A DNA stretch of 39,207 bases. Source: an uncultured Clostridia bacterium. GTDB taxonomy: Bacteria > Bacillota > Clostridia > Christensenellales > Aristaeellaceae. Below, in pieces: positions 25,142 to 32,780 of this stretch. How positions within the stretch are numbered: the stretch's first letter is position 1; each line of letters begins with the position of its first letter. Position numbers and translations under genes: made by a program. Location of the stretch: positions 1-39,207 of the forward strand of contig CAKTXH010000012.1 of the NCBI GenBank assembly GCA_934630975.1. Direction: 5' to 3'. Below the pieces are notes generated by a model that was not told the origin of the DNA, did no database searches, and saw only the letters and a program-made list of their open reading frames with translations.

Positions 25142-26632
25142 ATGAAAACCCTGAAAAAAGCGCTTCCGATTCTGTCTGTGCTGCTCTGGGCGCTGCTGCT
25201 TGCGCCGTTTTTCCTCGGCGCGCGGGCGGCGCATCCGGCGACGGATGATTTCACCTTCGCCCTTTATACGCACCCGACGTGGGTGCAGACCGGCAGCATC
25301 CTGCACGTGATCAAGGATGGGCTGAGCTACGCCCTGCGCACGTGGCGCGACTGGCAGGGCACGGTGACGGGCGTGATCGTCATGACGCTGAACCCGGCGG
25401 TGTTCTCGCTGGCGCATTACGGCGCGCATGCTGTCGCGCTGCTGGCGCTGTGCCTGCTGGGGACGGGCGTTTTCCTGCGGCATTTTCTGCAAAAACGGCT
25501 GAATCTGCCGTGGCGCGCGGCGTTTTTGGCGCTTTCCGCCGTGCAGTTTTTGTTCCTGCCGGATATCGTGGAGGGCGTGTACTGGTTCAACGGCGCGTGG
25601 TTTTACATGGGTGCGCAGGCCGTCGCGCTGATGACGCTGGCGTGGGCGGACAGCCTGAGCGAGCGCCCGGTTCGCGGGGCGAAGACGATCTTCGGCTTTG
25701 CGCTCTGCTGGGCGCTGCTCTTCGCGCTGGGCATGGATAACTACATCACCGCGATGATGACGGCGGCGGCGCTGCTGATGCTGGCGCTTTGGCGGCTGGC
25801 GGCGCGCGACCGCGCGGCGGCGGTTCGCACGGCGCTGCTGCTTCTTCCCATCGGCGCGGGGCTGCTGCTTTCGGTGATTGCGCCGGGCAACAACGTGCGC
25901 ATGGCGACGGACGGCGCGCACGAAAGCGGGCTGAGCTATCTGCTTGCTTCTATCGGGTGGACGCTGCGCGACGCGCTGAAATACATCGCGCGGTTCATGC
26001 TCAAAACGCCGCTGCTGGCGCTGCTTCTGCTGGCCCTGCCGACGGCGGGGCGGATAATGAACGCGCGCGGGGAGACGGGCGCGCGCCTGCCGAGGATCGG
26101 CTTCACGCTGCTGGGCGGCTATCTGATGCTCTGCGCGATGATCATTCCGCACATGTATTCCTCCGGCTATGCAGGTTCGGGGCGCGTGATCAACATGTAT
26201 CACAGTTATGTGCTGTTGTTCATGCCGATGGTCTGCATGATGGTATTGATGCGGATCAAGCCGGAAAAGCGCGCGGCGCTGGCGGCTGGGCGCGGGAGAA
26301 TCGCCTGTTACGCGCTGGCCGCGGCGGCGTTCGCGGTCTGCCTGTGCGGCGGACAGCTTCACAATTACGTCAAGCTGGTGAGCGACCAGTTTGACGGCAC
26401 GCAGGATGCGTACATCGCGCAGTTTGAGCGCGAATATGCGCTCTGCGAGGCGGCAGGCGCGGAGGACGACGTGATTCTGCCCGCGTGGACGGTGCAGACC
26501 GTGACCGGCAAGCCCACCGCCTACGAGGATGCGGGATTCTGGACGAACGAAGCGATGGCGGCGTATTTCGGCGTGAAAAGCGTGCGTGTGGGAGACGTTG
26601 GGGCGCTGCTCCAAACCCCGGAAGGGAACTGA
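25142..26632 (+). CDS. Multi-pass membrane protein, DUF6056-like
   Basis: 496-aa membrane protein with about 10-11 hydrophobic helices and a ~110-residue C-terminal non-membrane part. The early segment HPATDDFTFALYTHPTW and the APGNNVRM motif after a mid-protein helix resemble DUF6056, often compared with GT-C glycosyltransferases; the function is unknown to me. ATG 25142 is preferred to GTG 25127, though neither has a strong ribosome binding site. It starts 27 nt after the hydrogenase gene, with a GGCCG/CGGCC hairpin (25106-25123) between. The stop codon sits in the centre of a perfect palindrome of the repeat family, so the last residues (PEGN) are repeat-derived. Confidence 0.65.
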   Translation: MKTLKKALPILSVLLWALLLAPFFLGARAAHPATDDFTFALYTHPTWVQTGSILHVIKDGLSYALRTWRDWQGTVTGVIVMTLNPAVFSLAHYGAHAVALLALCLLGTGVFLRHFLQKRLNLPWRAAFLALSAVQFLFLPDIVEGVYWFNGAWFYMGAQAVALMTLAWADSLSERPVRGAKTIFGFALCWALLFALGMDNYITAMMTAAALLMLALWRLAARDRAAAVRTALLLLPIGAGLLLSVIAPGNNVRMATDGAHESGLSYLLASIGWTLRDALKYIARFMLKTPLLALLLLALPTAGRIMNARGETGARLPRIGFTLLGGYLMLCAMIIPHMYSSGYAGSGRVINMYHSYVLLFMPMVCMMVLMRIKPEKRAALAAGRGRIACYALAAAAFAVCLCGGQLHNYVKLVSDQFDGTQDAYIAQFEREYALCEAAGAEDDVILPAWTVQTVTGKPTAYEDAGFWTNEAMAAYFGVKSVRVGDVGALLQTPEGN

Positions 26633-26762
26633 GTTCCCTTCACCTTCCGCTTTCATTTATCGCTTTGCGATAAATGGATGAAAAAATGCTTTTAACCGCT
26701 GCGAAGCGAAGAAGGGAGTCTGAGGGACTTGTCCCTCAGGCAGATTTGGGCGGCAGCCCAAA
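26621..26762. repeat. Modular palindromic repeat, copy D
   Basis: GAAGGGAACT-G-AGTTCCCTTC (26621-26641) overlaps the 3' end of the DUF6056-like gene, whose TGA is at its centre. Then CATTTATCGC-TTT-GCGATAAATG (26654-26676), CTGAGGGAC-TT-GTCCCTCAG (26720-26739) and TTTGGGC-GGCA-GCCCAAA (26745-26762). Same module order as copy C with different stem sequences. Confidence 0.78.
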
Positions 26763-26774
26763 AGAAAGGCACTT

Positions 26775-27254
26775 ATGTTGGAACTGAAAAAAATCGACAG
26801 AAAGAACGTCTGGCAGGTCGCGCGGCTCAAGGTCAAGCGCGCACAGGCGGATTACGTGGCTTCCAATATCGAAAGCATTTTGGAAGCGTTTGCGACTCGC
26901 GAAGAGGGCGGCGCGGCGATGCCGTTCGCACTGTATGACGGCGCGGCGCTCGTCGGCTTTGCGATGATCGGTTACGGCGATCTGCCGGGCGAGGAAAACC
27001 CGGCAATTTCCGCAGGCAATTACTGCCTCTGGCGGCTGATGATCGACGAGCGCTGGCAGGGACGCGGCTATGGCAAACAGGCCATCGAAAAGCTGATCGA
27101 ATATGTGCGCACGTTCCCGTGCGGCTCGGCGGAATACTGCTGGCTCTCCTATGATCCAGATAACCAGAAGGCCAGAAAACTGTATAACGGCTTTGGATTC
27201 ATGGAGACGGGCGAGATGGACGGCGAAGAAGCCATTGCGGCGCTGAAGCTGTGA
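26775..27254 (+). CDS. GNAT acetyltransferase, spermine/spermidine N-acetyltransferase-like (BltD type)
   Basis: 159-aa GNAT enzyme. The N-terminal RKNVWQVARLKVKRAQADYVASNIESILEAF region matches the polyamine acetyltransferase (BltD/PaiA) type, and the acetyl-CoA site is LMIDERWQGRGYGKQAIEKL (R/QxxGxG/A). The C-terminal NQKARKLYNGFGFMETGE is the usual GNAT end. It would acetylate a polyamine or other amine with acetyl-CoA; substrate by resemblance only. ATG 26775 follows AAAGG. Its stop overlaps a possible GTG of the next gene, so the two are close in one transcript. Confidence 0.8.
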   Translation: MLELKKIDRKNVWQVARLKVKRAQADYVASNIESILEAFATREEGGAAMPFALYDGAALVGFAMIGYGDLPGEENPAISAGNYCLWRLMIDERWQGRGYGKQAIEKLIEYVRTFPCGSAEYCWLSYDPDNQKARKLYNGFGFMETGEMDGEEAIAALKL

Positions 27255-27268
27255 GCAGGGAAAAAGCC

Positions 27269-28441
27269 GTGAAAAAAAACCAATATCTGTTGGCGCTGTT
27301 GGCGCTGCTGGCGCTTCTGCTTCCCGTCAGCGCAGCGGCGCAGGAGGCGAAGGAGCTGACCGCCGACTGCGCGATCACTTCGGGCAAGGTCAGAACCGCG
27401 TCTGCGCACGACAACGATTATACGACGGCGTGGCGCAGCGAGCGGGTCAGAAGGCCGTATCTCGAGTTTCAACTGCCGGAGGGCGAAACGGCGGGCTGGC
27501 TGTATGTCTGCTTTGCCGAAATGCCGCAGTCGTGGGCGGTTGAAGAGAAGATCGACGGCAAATGGCAGGTCGTCGCCGACGGCAGCACGGATTATATCCA
27601 TGCGCTGGTGGAGCTGAGCGGCCAGAACCGTTTCCGCATTGTGGAAAACTCGGGCATCGCCACGCGGCTCAAGCTGAACGAGGTCTTTGTCTTCGGCGAG
27701 GGCGATTTGCCGGACTGGGTGCAGCGTTGGCAGCCGACGGCCGCCAAGGCCGACCTGCTGGTGCTGGCGACGCACCCGGACGACGAGCTGATCTTCTTCG
27801 GCGGCACGATTCCGACCTATGCGGTGGAGGAGCAGAAAAACGTCGTCGTGGCGTACATGAGCTATGCCAACGCGGCGCGGCGAAGCGAACTGCTCAACGG
27901 CCTTTGGCACATGGGCGTGCGGAATTATCCTGTCATCGGCACGTTCGGCGATTCCTATTCCACCAGCATGACCGAGATGTACAGCCGATGGGGCAGACAG
28001 AAGGCCCGCGGTTATGTGATGGAGCTGATTCGGAAGTATCGGCCGGAGGTCGTCGTCACCCACGACAAGGGCGGCGAATACGGCCACGGCGCGCACAAGG
28101 TCACATCCGACGCATGCGTTTATGCCGTGGAGAACGCGGCGGACGCGTCCGTTTTCCCCGCGCTGGCGGAGCAATACGGCACGTGGACGGTTCAAAAGCT
28201 CTATTTGCACATGGGCGAAGAGAACGTCATCCATATGGATTGGAACGTGCCGCTGGCGAGCATGGGCGGCAAAACGAGCCAGCAGCTCGCGCAGGAAGCG
28301 TTTTTGCTGCATGTCACCCAGCAAAAGACGAGCTATGTCGTCACCGACGAGGGCAGGACGGGCAACGCCAAATTTTCGCTCGTCTATACGACCGTCGGAC
28401 CCGATACCGTCGGCGGGGATTTCTTTGAGAACGTCGAATAA
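27269..28441 (+). CDS. Secreted PIG-L (LmbE-like) deacetylase with N-terminal discoidin-like domain
   Basis: 390-aa exported enzyme. Signal peptide 1-24 (cleaved near SAAA-QE). Residues about 28-145 look like an F5/8-type C/discoidin beta-sandwich (DNDYTTAWRSE...YLEFQLPEG), a carbohydrate-binding fold. From about 160 on is a PIG-L deacetylase with zinc motif HPDDE (His169, Asp171, Asp172) and later GGEYGHGAHK. It likely removes N-acetyl groups from a GlcNAc-containing glycan outside the cell (inference). GTG 27269 follows AGGGA with 7-nt spacing; GTG 27251 overlaps the previous stop and has no clear site. Confidence 0.8.
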   Translation: MKKNQYLLALLALLALLLPVSAAAQEAKELTADCAITSGKVRTASAHDNDYTTAWRSERVRRPYLEFQLPEGETAGWLYVCFAEMPQSWAVEEKIDGKWQVVADGSTDYIHALVELSGQNRFRIVENSGIATRLKLNEVFVFGEGDLPDWVQRWQPTAAKADLLVLATHPDDELIFFGGTIPTYAVEEQKNVVVAYMSYANAARRSELLNGLWHMGVRNYPVIGTFGDSYSTSMTEMYSRWGRQKARGYVMELIRKYRPEVVVTHDKGGEYGHGAHKVTSDACVYAVENAADASVFPALAEQYGTWTVQKLYLHMGEENVIHMDWNVPLASMGGKTSQQLAQEAFLLHVTQQKTSYVVTDEGRTGNAKFSLVYTTVGPDTVGGDFFENVE

Positions 28442-28511
28442 ACGCGAAGGGCTGCTGCAAAAGCGGCTTTTCCGAACAAAGAGAGCTTCCCCTGAAAAAC
28501 GGAGAATAGAA

Positions 28512-28559
28512 AAAGACCTCCCGTTGCGGCGTGAAAAATGCGCTGTAACGGGAGGTTTT
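28512..28559 (+). terminator. Intrinsic terminator after the PIG-L gene
   Basis: ACCTCCCGTT (28516-28525) pairs with AACGGGAGGT (28547-28556), then TTTT. The remaining gap to 28729 shows no gene or clear promoter. Confidence 0.85.
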
Positions 28560-28728
28560 GCCCAATAGCGGAAATTGCGTGAAATCGCCCGCGTGAGCAG
28601 GCGTTTGACGCTTTGCAGCCTTCGGCGGAGGGGCAGACGGAAATATATGGGAAGAAATGGAGCGGGTCGGTCGTTTTATATAAGGAGTGTTCCCGAAAGG
28701 GAAGATAAAAAACGGGAGGAAGAACGGA

Positions 28729-29877
28729 ATGAAACGAACGATGCTGCTGTTGATGACGCTGCTTGCCTTTGCGCATGCGGCGCTGGCCGAGGATTTTTCC
28801 GCTTATGCGGTGAAGACCAACGGGTTTGCGGTTTTTGCGCCGAACCCGATTTTGGAAAACGGCGATATGTTTTTCCAAACATGGAGCGACCGGGCGGGCA
28901 CGGTCGGCGACGGATATTTTTGGCATTTCGAATGGATGCGCGGCGGCAGCGTGTATCGCGATCTGCCGTATGAGGTCGCGGTCGATCAGCGCTGGAGTCC
29001 CCTCGAATTTATTCCGGTTGGCGGCGAATGCTATGTGATTGCGCAGACCGTTTTGCAGGAGGGCGAAGAAGGAGCAGACCGCGCGGTCACGGCTGCGGTG
29101 TATCGCTGGACGGACGCGGGCGTGGAGCAAATCGCGGCGATTCCGGATTACGGAGAGCGCACAGAGATCACGGTGCTTGGCGATGCGTTTTCCGTCTATA
29201 AAAGGGAAACCGGCGTGATGCAAATCTACCGGTATGACGGAACGCCGCTGCAAACCTATCGGTTTGAGCCGGAAAGCGCTGTCATATCGGTTTTAAAGGC
29301 AAAGGACGATACACTGTATGTGGTGAACAGCCGACGCTACGCCGGGGATGACGGCGCAGATATCGTTTACGCGCTAAGGGACGGGGACGTCCTTTGGCGG
29401 CGCGAATATCGGCAATATATCGGGATACGCTGTCCGGGGGACGGATATCTCTATATCCTTCAAAAGGAAAGCGGAAAGAAATACAGCCCCATTCACATCG
29501 AACGTGTGGATACGGACGGCAACGTGCTGCTCAGCCGCACACTGTCTGCGGACAGACTGGTGCTTTCCTGCGGCTTCGCTTTCCAGCCGGACAGCGGTCG
29601 GTTGATGATCTTCGGGCGTGGCGTTGCGGTTTCGCGCGATCAATACAACGTGTTTGTCATGGAACTGGATCAGGATATGCGGGAAGTATCGACGGATGTG
29701 CGAAGATTCTATTATCATGGGGATTACGGCTTCAGCGTCTGCCCGATGCCGGACGGACGTTTCATGGTGTTCAGCAATGGCACCGATATCCGTCCGCAGG
29801 AATCGTCCGGCGAACCCGTTCTGGTTCCGTTTGATGTGCTGGAAAAGACGGATCGAAACGGTTTGACGCTGCGCTGA
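28729..29877 (+). CDS. Exported protein of unknown function
   Basis: 382-aa protein with a clear signal peptide (MKRTMLLLMTLLAFAHAALA, cleaved before EDFSAY). The mature part is a run of beta-strand-like segments separated by turns (for example QIYRYDGTPLQTYRFEP, GYLYILQKESGKK, GRLMIFGRGVAV, GRFMVFSNGTDI), which is how a beta-propeller reads, but no family motif is recognised. ATG 28729 follows GGGAGGA (28714-28720). It lies alone between terminators. Confidence 0.7.
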   Translation: MKRTMLLLMTLLAFAHAALAEDFSAYAVKTNGFAVFAPNPILENGDMFFQTWSDRAGTVGDGYFWHFEWMRGGSVYRDLPYEVAVDQRWSPLEFIPVGGECYVIAQTVLQEGEEGADRAVTAAVYRWTDAGVEQIAAIPDYGERTEITVLGDAFSVYKRETGVMQIYRYDGTPLQTYRFEPESAVISVLKAKDDTLYVVNSRRYAGDDGADIVYALRDGDVLWRREYRQYIGIRCPGDGYLYILQKESGKKYSPIHIERVDTDGNVLLSRTLSADRLVLSCGFAFQPDSGRLMIFGRGVAVSRDQYNVFVMELDQDMREVSTDVRRFYYHGDYGFSVCPMPDGRFMVFSNGTDIRPQESSGEPVLVPFDVLEKTDRNGLTLR

Positions 29878-29906
29878 CAAAACGCGCGGCCAAAGGAAGA
29901 TATGAC

Positions 29907-29948
29907 AAGGGGTCTGTTGCAGAAAAACGATTCAGCAACAGACCTCTT
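29907..29948. terminator. Hairpin between convergent genes, probable bidirectional terminator
   Basis: AAGGGGTCTGTTGC (29907-29920) pairs with GCAACAGACCTCTT (29935-29948), one G-U pair. T-runs are poor on both sides; GTTTTTTC follows 11 nt later on plus. Confidence 0.65.
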
Positions 29949-29974
29949 GCGTATATGCGTTTTTTCAGCCCGCC

Positions 29975-30460
29975 TTACCGTTCGTCATACGGCTTAAAGA
30001 CGACCTCCTGCTTTTCAAAATCAATGAAAAGCTGATAGGCGTAGTTATCCAGACTGGTATCCCAGATTTCCACAAACTTCGGCGTGACCTCGATCAAAAT
30101 TTCCGTGTCCTCGTGGGAGTATTTGTTGTAGCTGCCCCAGAGGTATTTTTTGTAGAGGGTTTCGAACGTGCGCCCCGGCTCGTCCACGACAAGCCCCTTG
30201 TTTTCGGCGACGCCTTCCACCTGTACGCCGCTCCAGCAGAGCGCGACGTTCGGGTTTTCGAAAAGCTGCTGGGTTTTGCGGAAATTCTTGTCCGTCTTGA
30301 AGTAGATTTTGTTGTTGTAGAACAGACAGCTCACGTTGCGCACCATCACGTGCGTGCCGACCGCGCTGGCCAGCGCCATGATTTTGCTGTCGCCGAGCTT
30401 TTCAAACATCCTTTCGACGGCCTGCTCGAAGGTGAGGTTTTGGTCTTTGCTGAATTGCAT
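29975..30460 (-). CDS. Pyridoxamine 5'-phosphate oxidase-like flavin-binding protein
   Basis: 161-aa split-barrel protein of the PNPOx-like superfamily. The segment MALASAVGTHVMVRNVSCLFYNNKIYFKTDKN followed by FENPNVALC is typical; such proteins bind FMN and reduce or protect small molecules, but their substrates are mostly unknown. ATG at 30460 on the minus strand is 7 nt after AAAGGAG. A TATAAT -10 (plus 30494-30499) lies upstream. The longer open frame further upstream runs through repeat sequence and is not believed. Confidence 0.82.
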   Translation of the reverse strand: MQFSKDQNLTFEQAVERMFEKLGDSKIMALASAVGTHVMVRNVSCLFYNNKIYFKTDKNFRKTQQLFENPNVALCWSGVQVEGVAENKGLVVDEPGRTFETLYKKYLWGSYNKYSHEDTEILIEVTPKFVEIWDTSLDNYAYQLFIDFEKQEVVFKPYDER

Positions 30461-30493
30461 ACGATTTGCTCCTTTGCAATGTAAATATTTTTT

Positions 30494-30499
30494 ATTATA
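30494..30499 (-). promoter_or_regulatory. -10 element of the PNPOx-like gene
   Basis: Read on minus, TATAAT (plus 30494-30499) lies 33 nt before the start codon. No convincing -35 is seen. Confidence 0.45.
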
Positions 30500-30565
30500 G
30501 ATGACGCTTGAAGGGGATGCGCTCCGCGGAACGGTATCGTTCGAAACGTAACCTCGACCCCGGGT

Positions 30566-30698
30566 GCAGGGCCGAAGCCCTGCTCGTTTCAAAGGGGGTT
30601 ATGGGGTTCTTAGGGGATTTAAGGGGGAGAAATCGAAATCTCCCCCTAATCCCCTAAGCCCAGCGGAGCGCCGTTCCTGCATTGCCCGCAGGCAATGC
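30566..30698. repeat. Hairpin-rich repeat-like region, copy E (divergent)
   Basis: GCAGGGC-CGAA-GCCCTGC (30566-30583); a long hairpin CTTAGGGGATT + AGGGGGAGA (30609-30630) against TCTCCCCCT + AATCCCCTAAG (30639-30658), interrupted by a 2-nt bulge; and GCATTGCC-CGCA-GGCAATGC (30679-30698) immediately after the ribU stop codon. It resembles the other copies in architecture and position rather than in sequence. Confidence 0.6.
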
Positions 30699-31304
30699 TT
30701 AATTGATCTGCGCGAACTTCTTCAGCGGAACGCTGATCTTCTTATACAGCAGCATCGCCAGAATCGAGGTCACGCCGAAGGAAATCACGTTGAACGGCAC
30801 GATGGAAAACGCAACCATCGTCGGCACGCTGGTGATCCACGGGTTGACGGCGGTGCACATCTGCACAATCGCCGCCCAATCCATGCCGTAAAGCGCCATG
30901 TACGCCGGGAAAATCAGGAACACGTTCGTCAGCACCGCGACGACTACGCCGCAGACCGTGCCCAGTGCCAGCCCGATGGCCGCGCCGCGCTTGGTTCTGT
31001 GCTTCTGGTAATAGAGCACGGCGGGCAGGGCGTAGGCCGTGCAGAGCAGGAATTTCTGAATTTCGCCGGTGAACATGGACGACGTGCCCTTGAACACCAG
31101 CTTGAGCAGCACCTTGACCGCGATGATTTCCACCGCGCCGACCGGGCCGAGCACAAAGCCGCCGATCAGATCCGGCAGGGCGGAAAGGTCGAAGCTCGCA
31201 AACGGCGAGAGCACCGGCACGGAGAAGCTGAAATACATCAGCACGAAGGAGACGGCGCCCATCATGGCGGCGAGGGTGAGGCGGCGGGTTTGGTTGCGTT
31301 TCAT
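30699..31304 (-). CDS. ribU: Riboflavin ECF transporter S component, RibU-like
   Basis: 201-aa membrane protein with about 5-6 helices, typical of ECF substrate-binding components. LTNVFLIFPAYMALYGM corresponds to the RibU N-x-F-x-x-x-P-x-Y segment. Preceded by a complete FMN riboswitch and terminator, which makes riboflavin the substrate. ATG at 31304 on the minus strand follows GGAGGAAACAACC; an earlier in-frame ATG lies within the terminator hairpin region. The energising EcfA/EcfT module is not in the window, as usual for group II ECF systems. Confidence 0.9.
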   Translation of the reverse strand: MKRNQTRRLTLAAMMGAVSFVLMYFSFSVPVLSPFASFDLSALPDLIGGFVLGPVGAVEIIAVKVLLKLVFKGTSSMFTGEIQKFLLCTAYALPAVLYYQKHRTKRGAAIGLALGTVCGVVVAVLTNVFLIFPAYMALYGMDWAAIVQMCTAVNPWITSVPTMVAFSIVPFNVISFGVTSILAMLLYKKISVPLKKFAQIN

Positions 31305-31324
31305 GGTTGTTTCCTCCCGAATGT

Positions 31325-31364
31325 AAAAAATTCCCGAAGCCAAAGAAGAGATTGGCCTCGGGAA
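31325..31364 (-). terminator. Terminator of the FMN riboswitch expression platform
   Basis: On minus, TTCCCGAGGCCA (plus 31353-31364) pairs with TGGCTTCGGGAA (plus 31331-31342), one G-U pair, followed by a T-run into plus 31325. It lies between the aptamer and the ribU start, so FMN binding probably stops transcription. Confidence 0.87.
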
Positions 31365-31421
31365 ATCCTTTCATTTCGGAACGGCAAATGACCGCGCCGC
31401 AAAAAATCGGATAACACAAAC

Positions 31422-31538
31422 GTCTTTTCCCATCCGGACTGTCACCGTCGGTTCTGGAATTGCACCAGATCGGCCCAAGATTGCTCAAGGGTTCATGGAC
31501 TATACCATCGGTAGGGATTTTCACCCTGCCCCAAAGAC
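31422..31538 (-). promoter_or_regulatory. FMN riboswitch (RFN element) aptamer
   Basis: On minus the aptamer reads GTCTTT (P1), GGGGCAGGGTGAAAATCCC, TACCGATGGTATAGTCC, ATGAACC, a variable stem, GATCTGGTGCAATTCCAG, AACCGACGGTGACAGTCC and GGATGGGAAAAGAC, closing P1. All six conserved arms are visible. Known role: binds FMN and, with the terminator downstream, represses riboflavin uptake genes. Confidence 0.96.
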
Positions 31539-31562
31539 CATTCAGTTTTGAACTTCACCTAT

Positions 31563-31591
31563 ACTGTAATCCTGTGTGAGAAGTTTGTCAA
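31563..31591 (-). promoter_or_regulatory. Promoter of the FMN riboswitch/ribU transcript
   Basis: On minus a perfect TTGACA -35 (plus 31586-31591), 17-nt spacer, TACAGT -10 (plus 31563-31568), 25 nt before the aptamer. Confidence 0.75.
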
Positions 31592-31649
31592 GCGCTTTTT
31601 TTCGGGAGAGGATGCAATTTTGAAAGACTGATAATAGTAAAAACTTTTT

Positions 31650-32522
31650 TTACCACGAAATGACTTCGTGGCCCGTTTCCGTCACCAACACCTGAATTTC
31701 CCACTGCGCGGAGGGCATGCCGTCCTCGGTGTAGATCGTCCAGTCGTTATCCGCATCGACGTAGATGTCGTCCGTGCCCATGTTGATCATCGGCTCGATG
31801 GTGAACATCATGCCCGGCGCCATCACCATTTCCTGCCCGCGCTTGGTGACGTAGCTGACCCACGGCTCTTCATGGAACTGGATGCCTACGCCGTGGCCGC
31901 CGACGTCGCGCACAACGCTGTAACCGTTCTTCTTCGCCAAATCGTGCACGGCCTGCCCCATGTCGCCCAAAAAGCCCCACGGCTTGACCTGCTCCAGACC
32001 CGCCATCACGCACTCGCGCGTGACCTCGACGAGCTTTTTCTTTTCCGGCGTGGTTTCGCCGATGATGAACATGCGGGAGGAGTCGGAATAATAGCCCTTG
32101 TAGATCGTCGAGCAGTCCACGTTGATGATATCGCCGTCGCAGAGGATGTCGTCTTCGGACGGGATGCCGTGGCAGACCTGGTCGTCAATCGACGTGCAGA
32201 CGCTCTTGGGGAAGCCCTCGTAGTTCAGCGGCGCGGGAATACCGCCCATTGCGGTCGTCTGCTCGTAGACCCAGCGGTCGATCTCCGCCGTGGAGATGCC
32301 CGCGCGGATGTGCGCGGCGACGTAATCGAGCACCGCGACGTTGATCTTCGCGCTCTCTCGGATGCCCGCAATCTGCGCTTCGTTCTTGATCATGTCGTGG
32401 GTCGGGATGATTGCGCCGCGGCGGTGCATATCGTCGAGCTTCTCGTCAAAATCGTAATGGCAATGCTTGTATTTTTTGCCGCTGCCGCACCAGCAGGGCA
32501 TGTTGCGATCCAGCTTATGCAT
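31650..32522 (-). CDS. map: Methionine aminopeptidase type I with N-terminal SEC-C motif
   Basis: 290-aa enzyme that removes initiator Met from new proteins. Residues 9-22 hold a SEC-C zinc motif (PCWCGSGKKYKHCH), known from some clostridial and other MetAPs and linked to ribosome or nucleic-acid association. The pita-bread catalytic domain has ligands in INVDCSTIYKGYYSD (two Asp), GHGVGIQFHEEP (His), FTIEPMI (Glu) and AQWEIQVLVTE (Glu). ATG at 32522 on the minus strand follows AAAGGGGG. The stop codon is followed by an AT-rich hairpin (GTAAAAA/TTTTTAC on minus) as the only terminator candidate. Confidence 0.96.
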   Translation of the reverse strand: MHKLDRNMPCWCGSGKKYKHCHYDFDEKLDDMHRRGAIIPTHDMIKNEAQIAGIRESAKINVAVLDYVAAHIRAGISTAEIDRWVYEQTTAMGGIPAPLNYEGFPKSVCTSIDDQVCHGIPSEDDILCDGDIINVDCSTIYKGYYSDSSRMFIIGETTPEKKKLVEVTRECVMAGLEQVKPWGFLGDMGQAVHDLAKKNGYSVVRDVGGHGVGIQFHEEPWVSYVTKRGQEMVMAPGMMFTIEPMINMGTDDIYVDADNDWTIYTEDGMPSAQWEIQVLVTETGHEVISW

Positions 32523-32560
32523 GGGAAAACCCCCTTTTGATGATGTTGCTTTCGCTGACT

Positions 32561-32589
32561 ATTGTACCACGGTTTTCCAGTCAGGAAAA
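32561..32589 (-). promoter_or_regulatory. Promoter of map
   Basis: On minus TTTTCC (plus 32584-32589), 17-nt spacer and TGG-TACAAT extended -10 (plus 32561-32566). The -35 is weak, the extended -10 good. Confidence 0.55.
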
Positions 32590-32668
32590 GAGCGGAGCAG
32601 GTGGTTTTAGGAAACTAACAACAATTTTTTTCAATCGCCGGGGAAAGCTGGTCAAATTTGCGCGGATA

Positions 32669-32677
32669 TGCTATACT
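32669..32677 (+). promoter_or_regulatory. Extended -10 promoter of the SH3-repeat gene
   Basis: TGC-TATACT (32669-32677) with a poor -35 (TGGTCA at 32649-32654, 17-nt spacer), about 100 nt before the gene. Confidence 0.5.
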
Positions 32678-32780
32678 GAACCCGATCACGAAAAAAATGT
32701 GTGAAACAGGGAAAAATCAGGAAGAAATCGGCATGCTCGTTCGTCTTGTATGCACAGGATAAAAGGGTTGGTGAATTCAA

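Noticed and set aside
23624..26656. 1010-codon minus-strand open frame opposite hydrogenase and membrane-protein genes
   Set aside because: Composition-driven shadow rich in Arg, His, Ala; the plus genes have clear family motifs.
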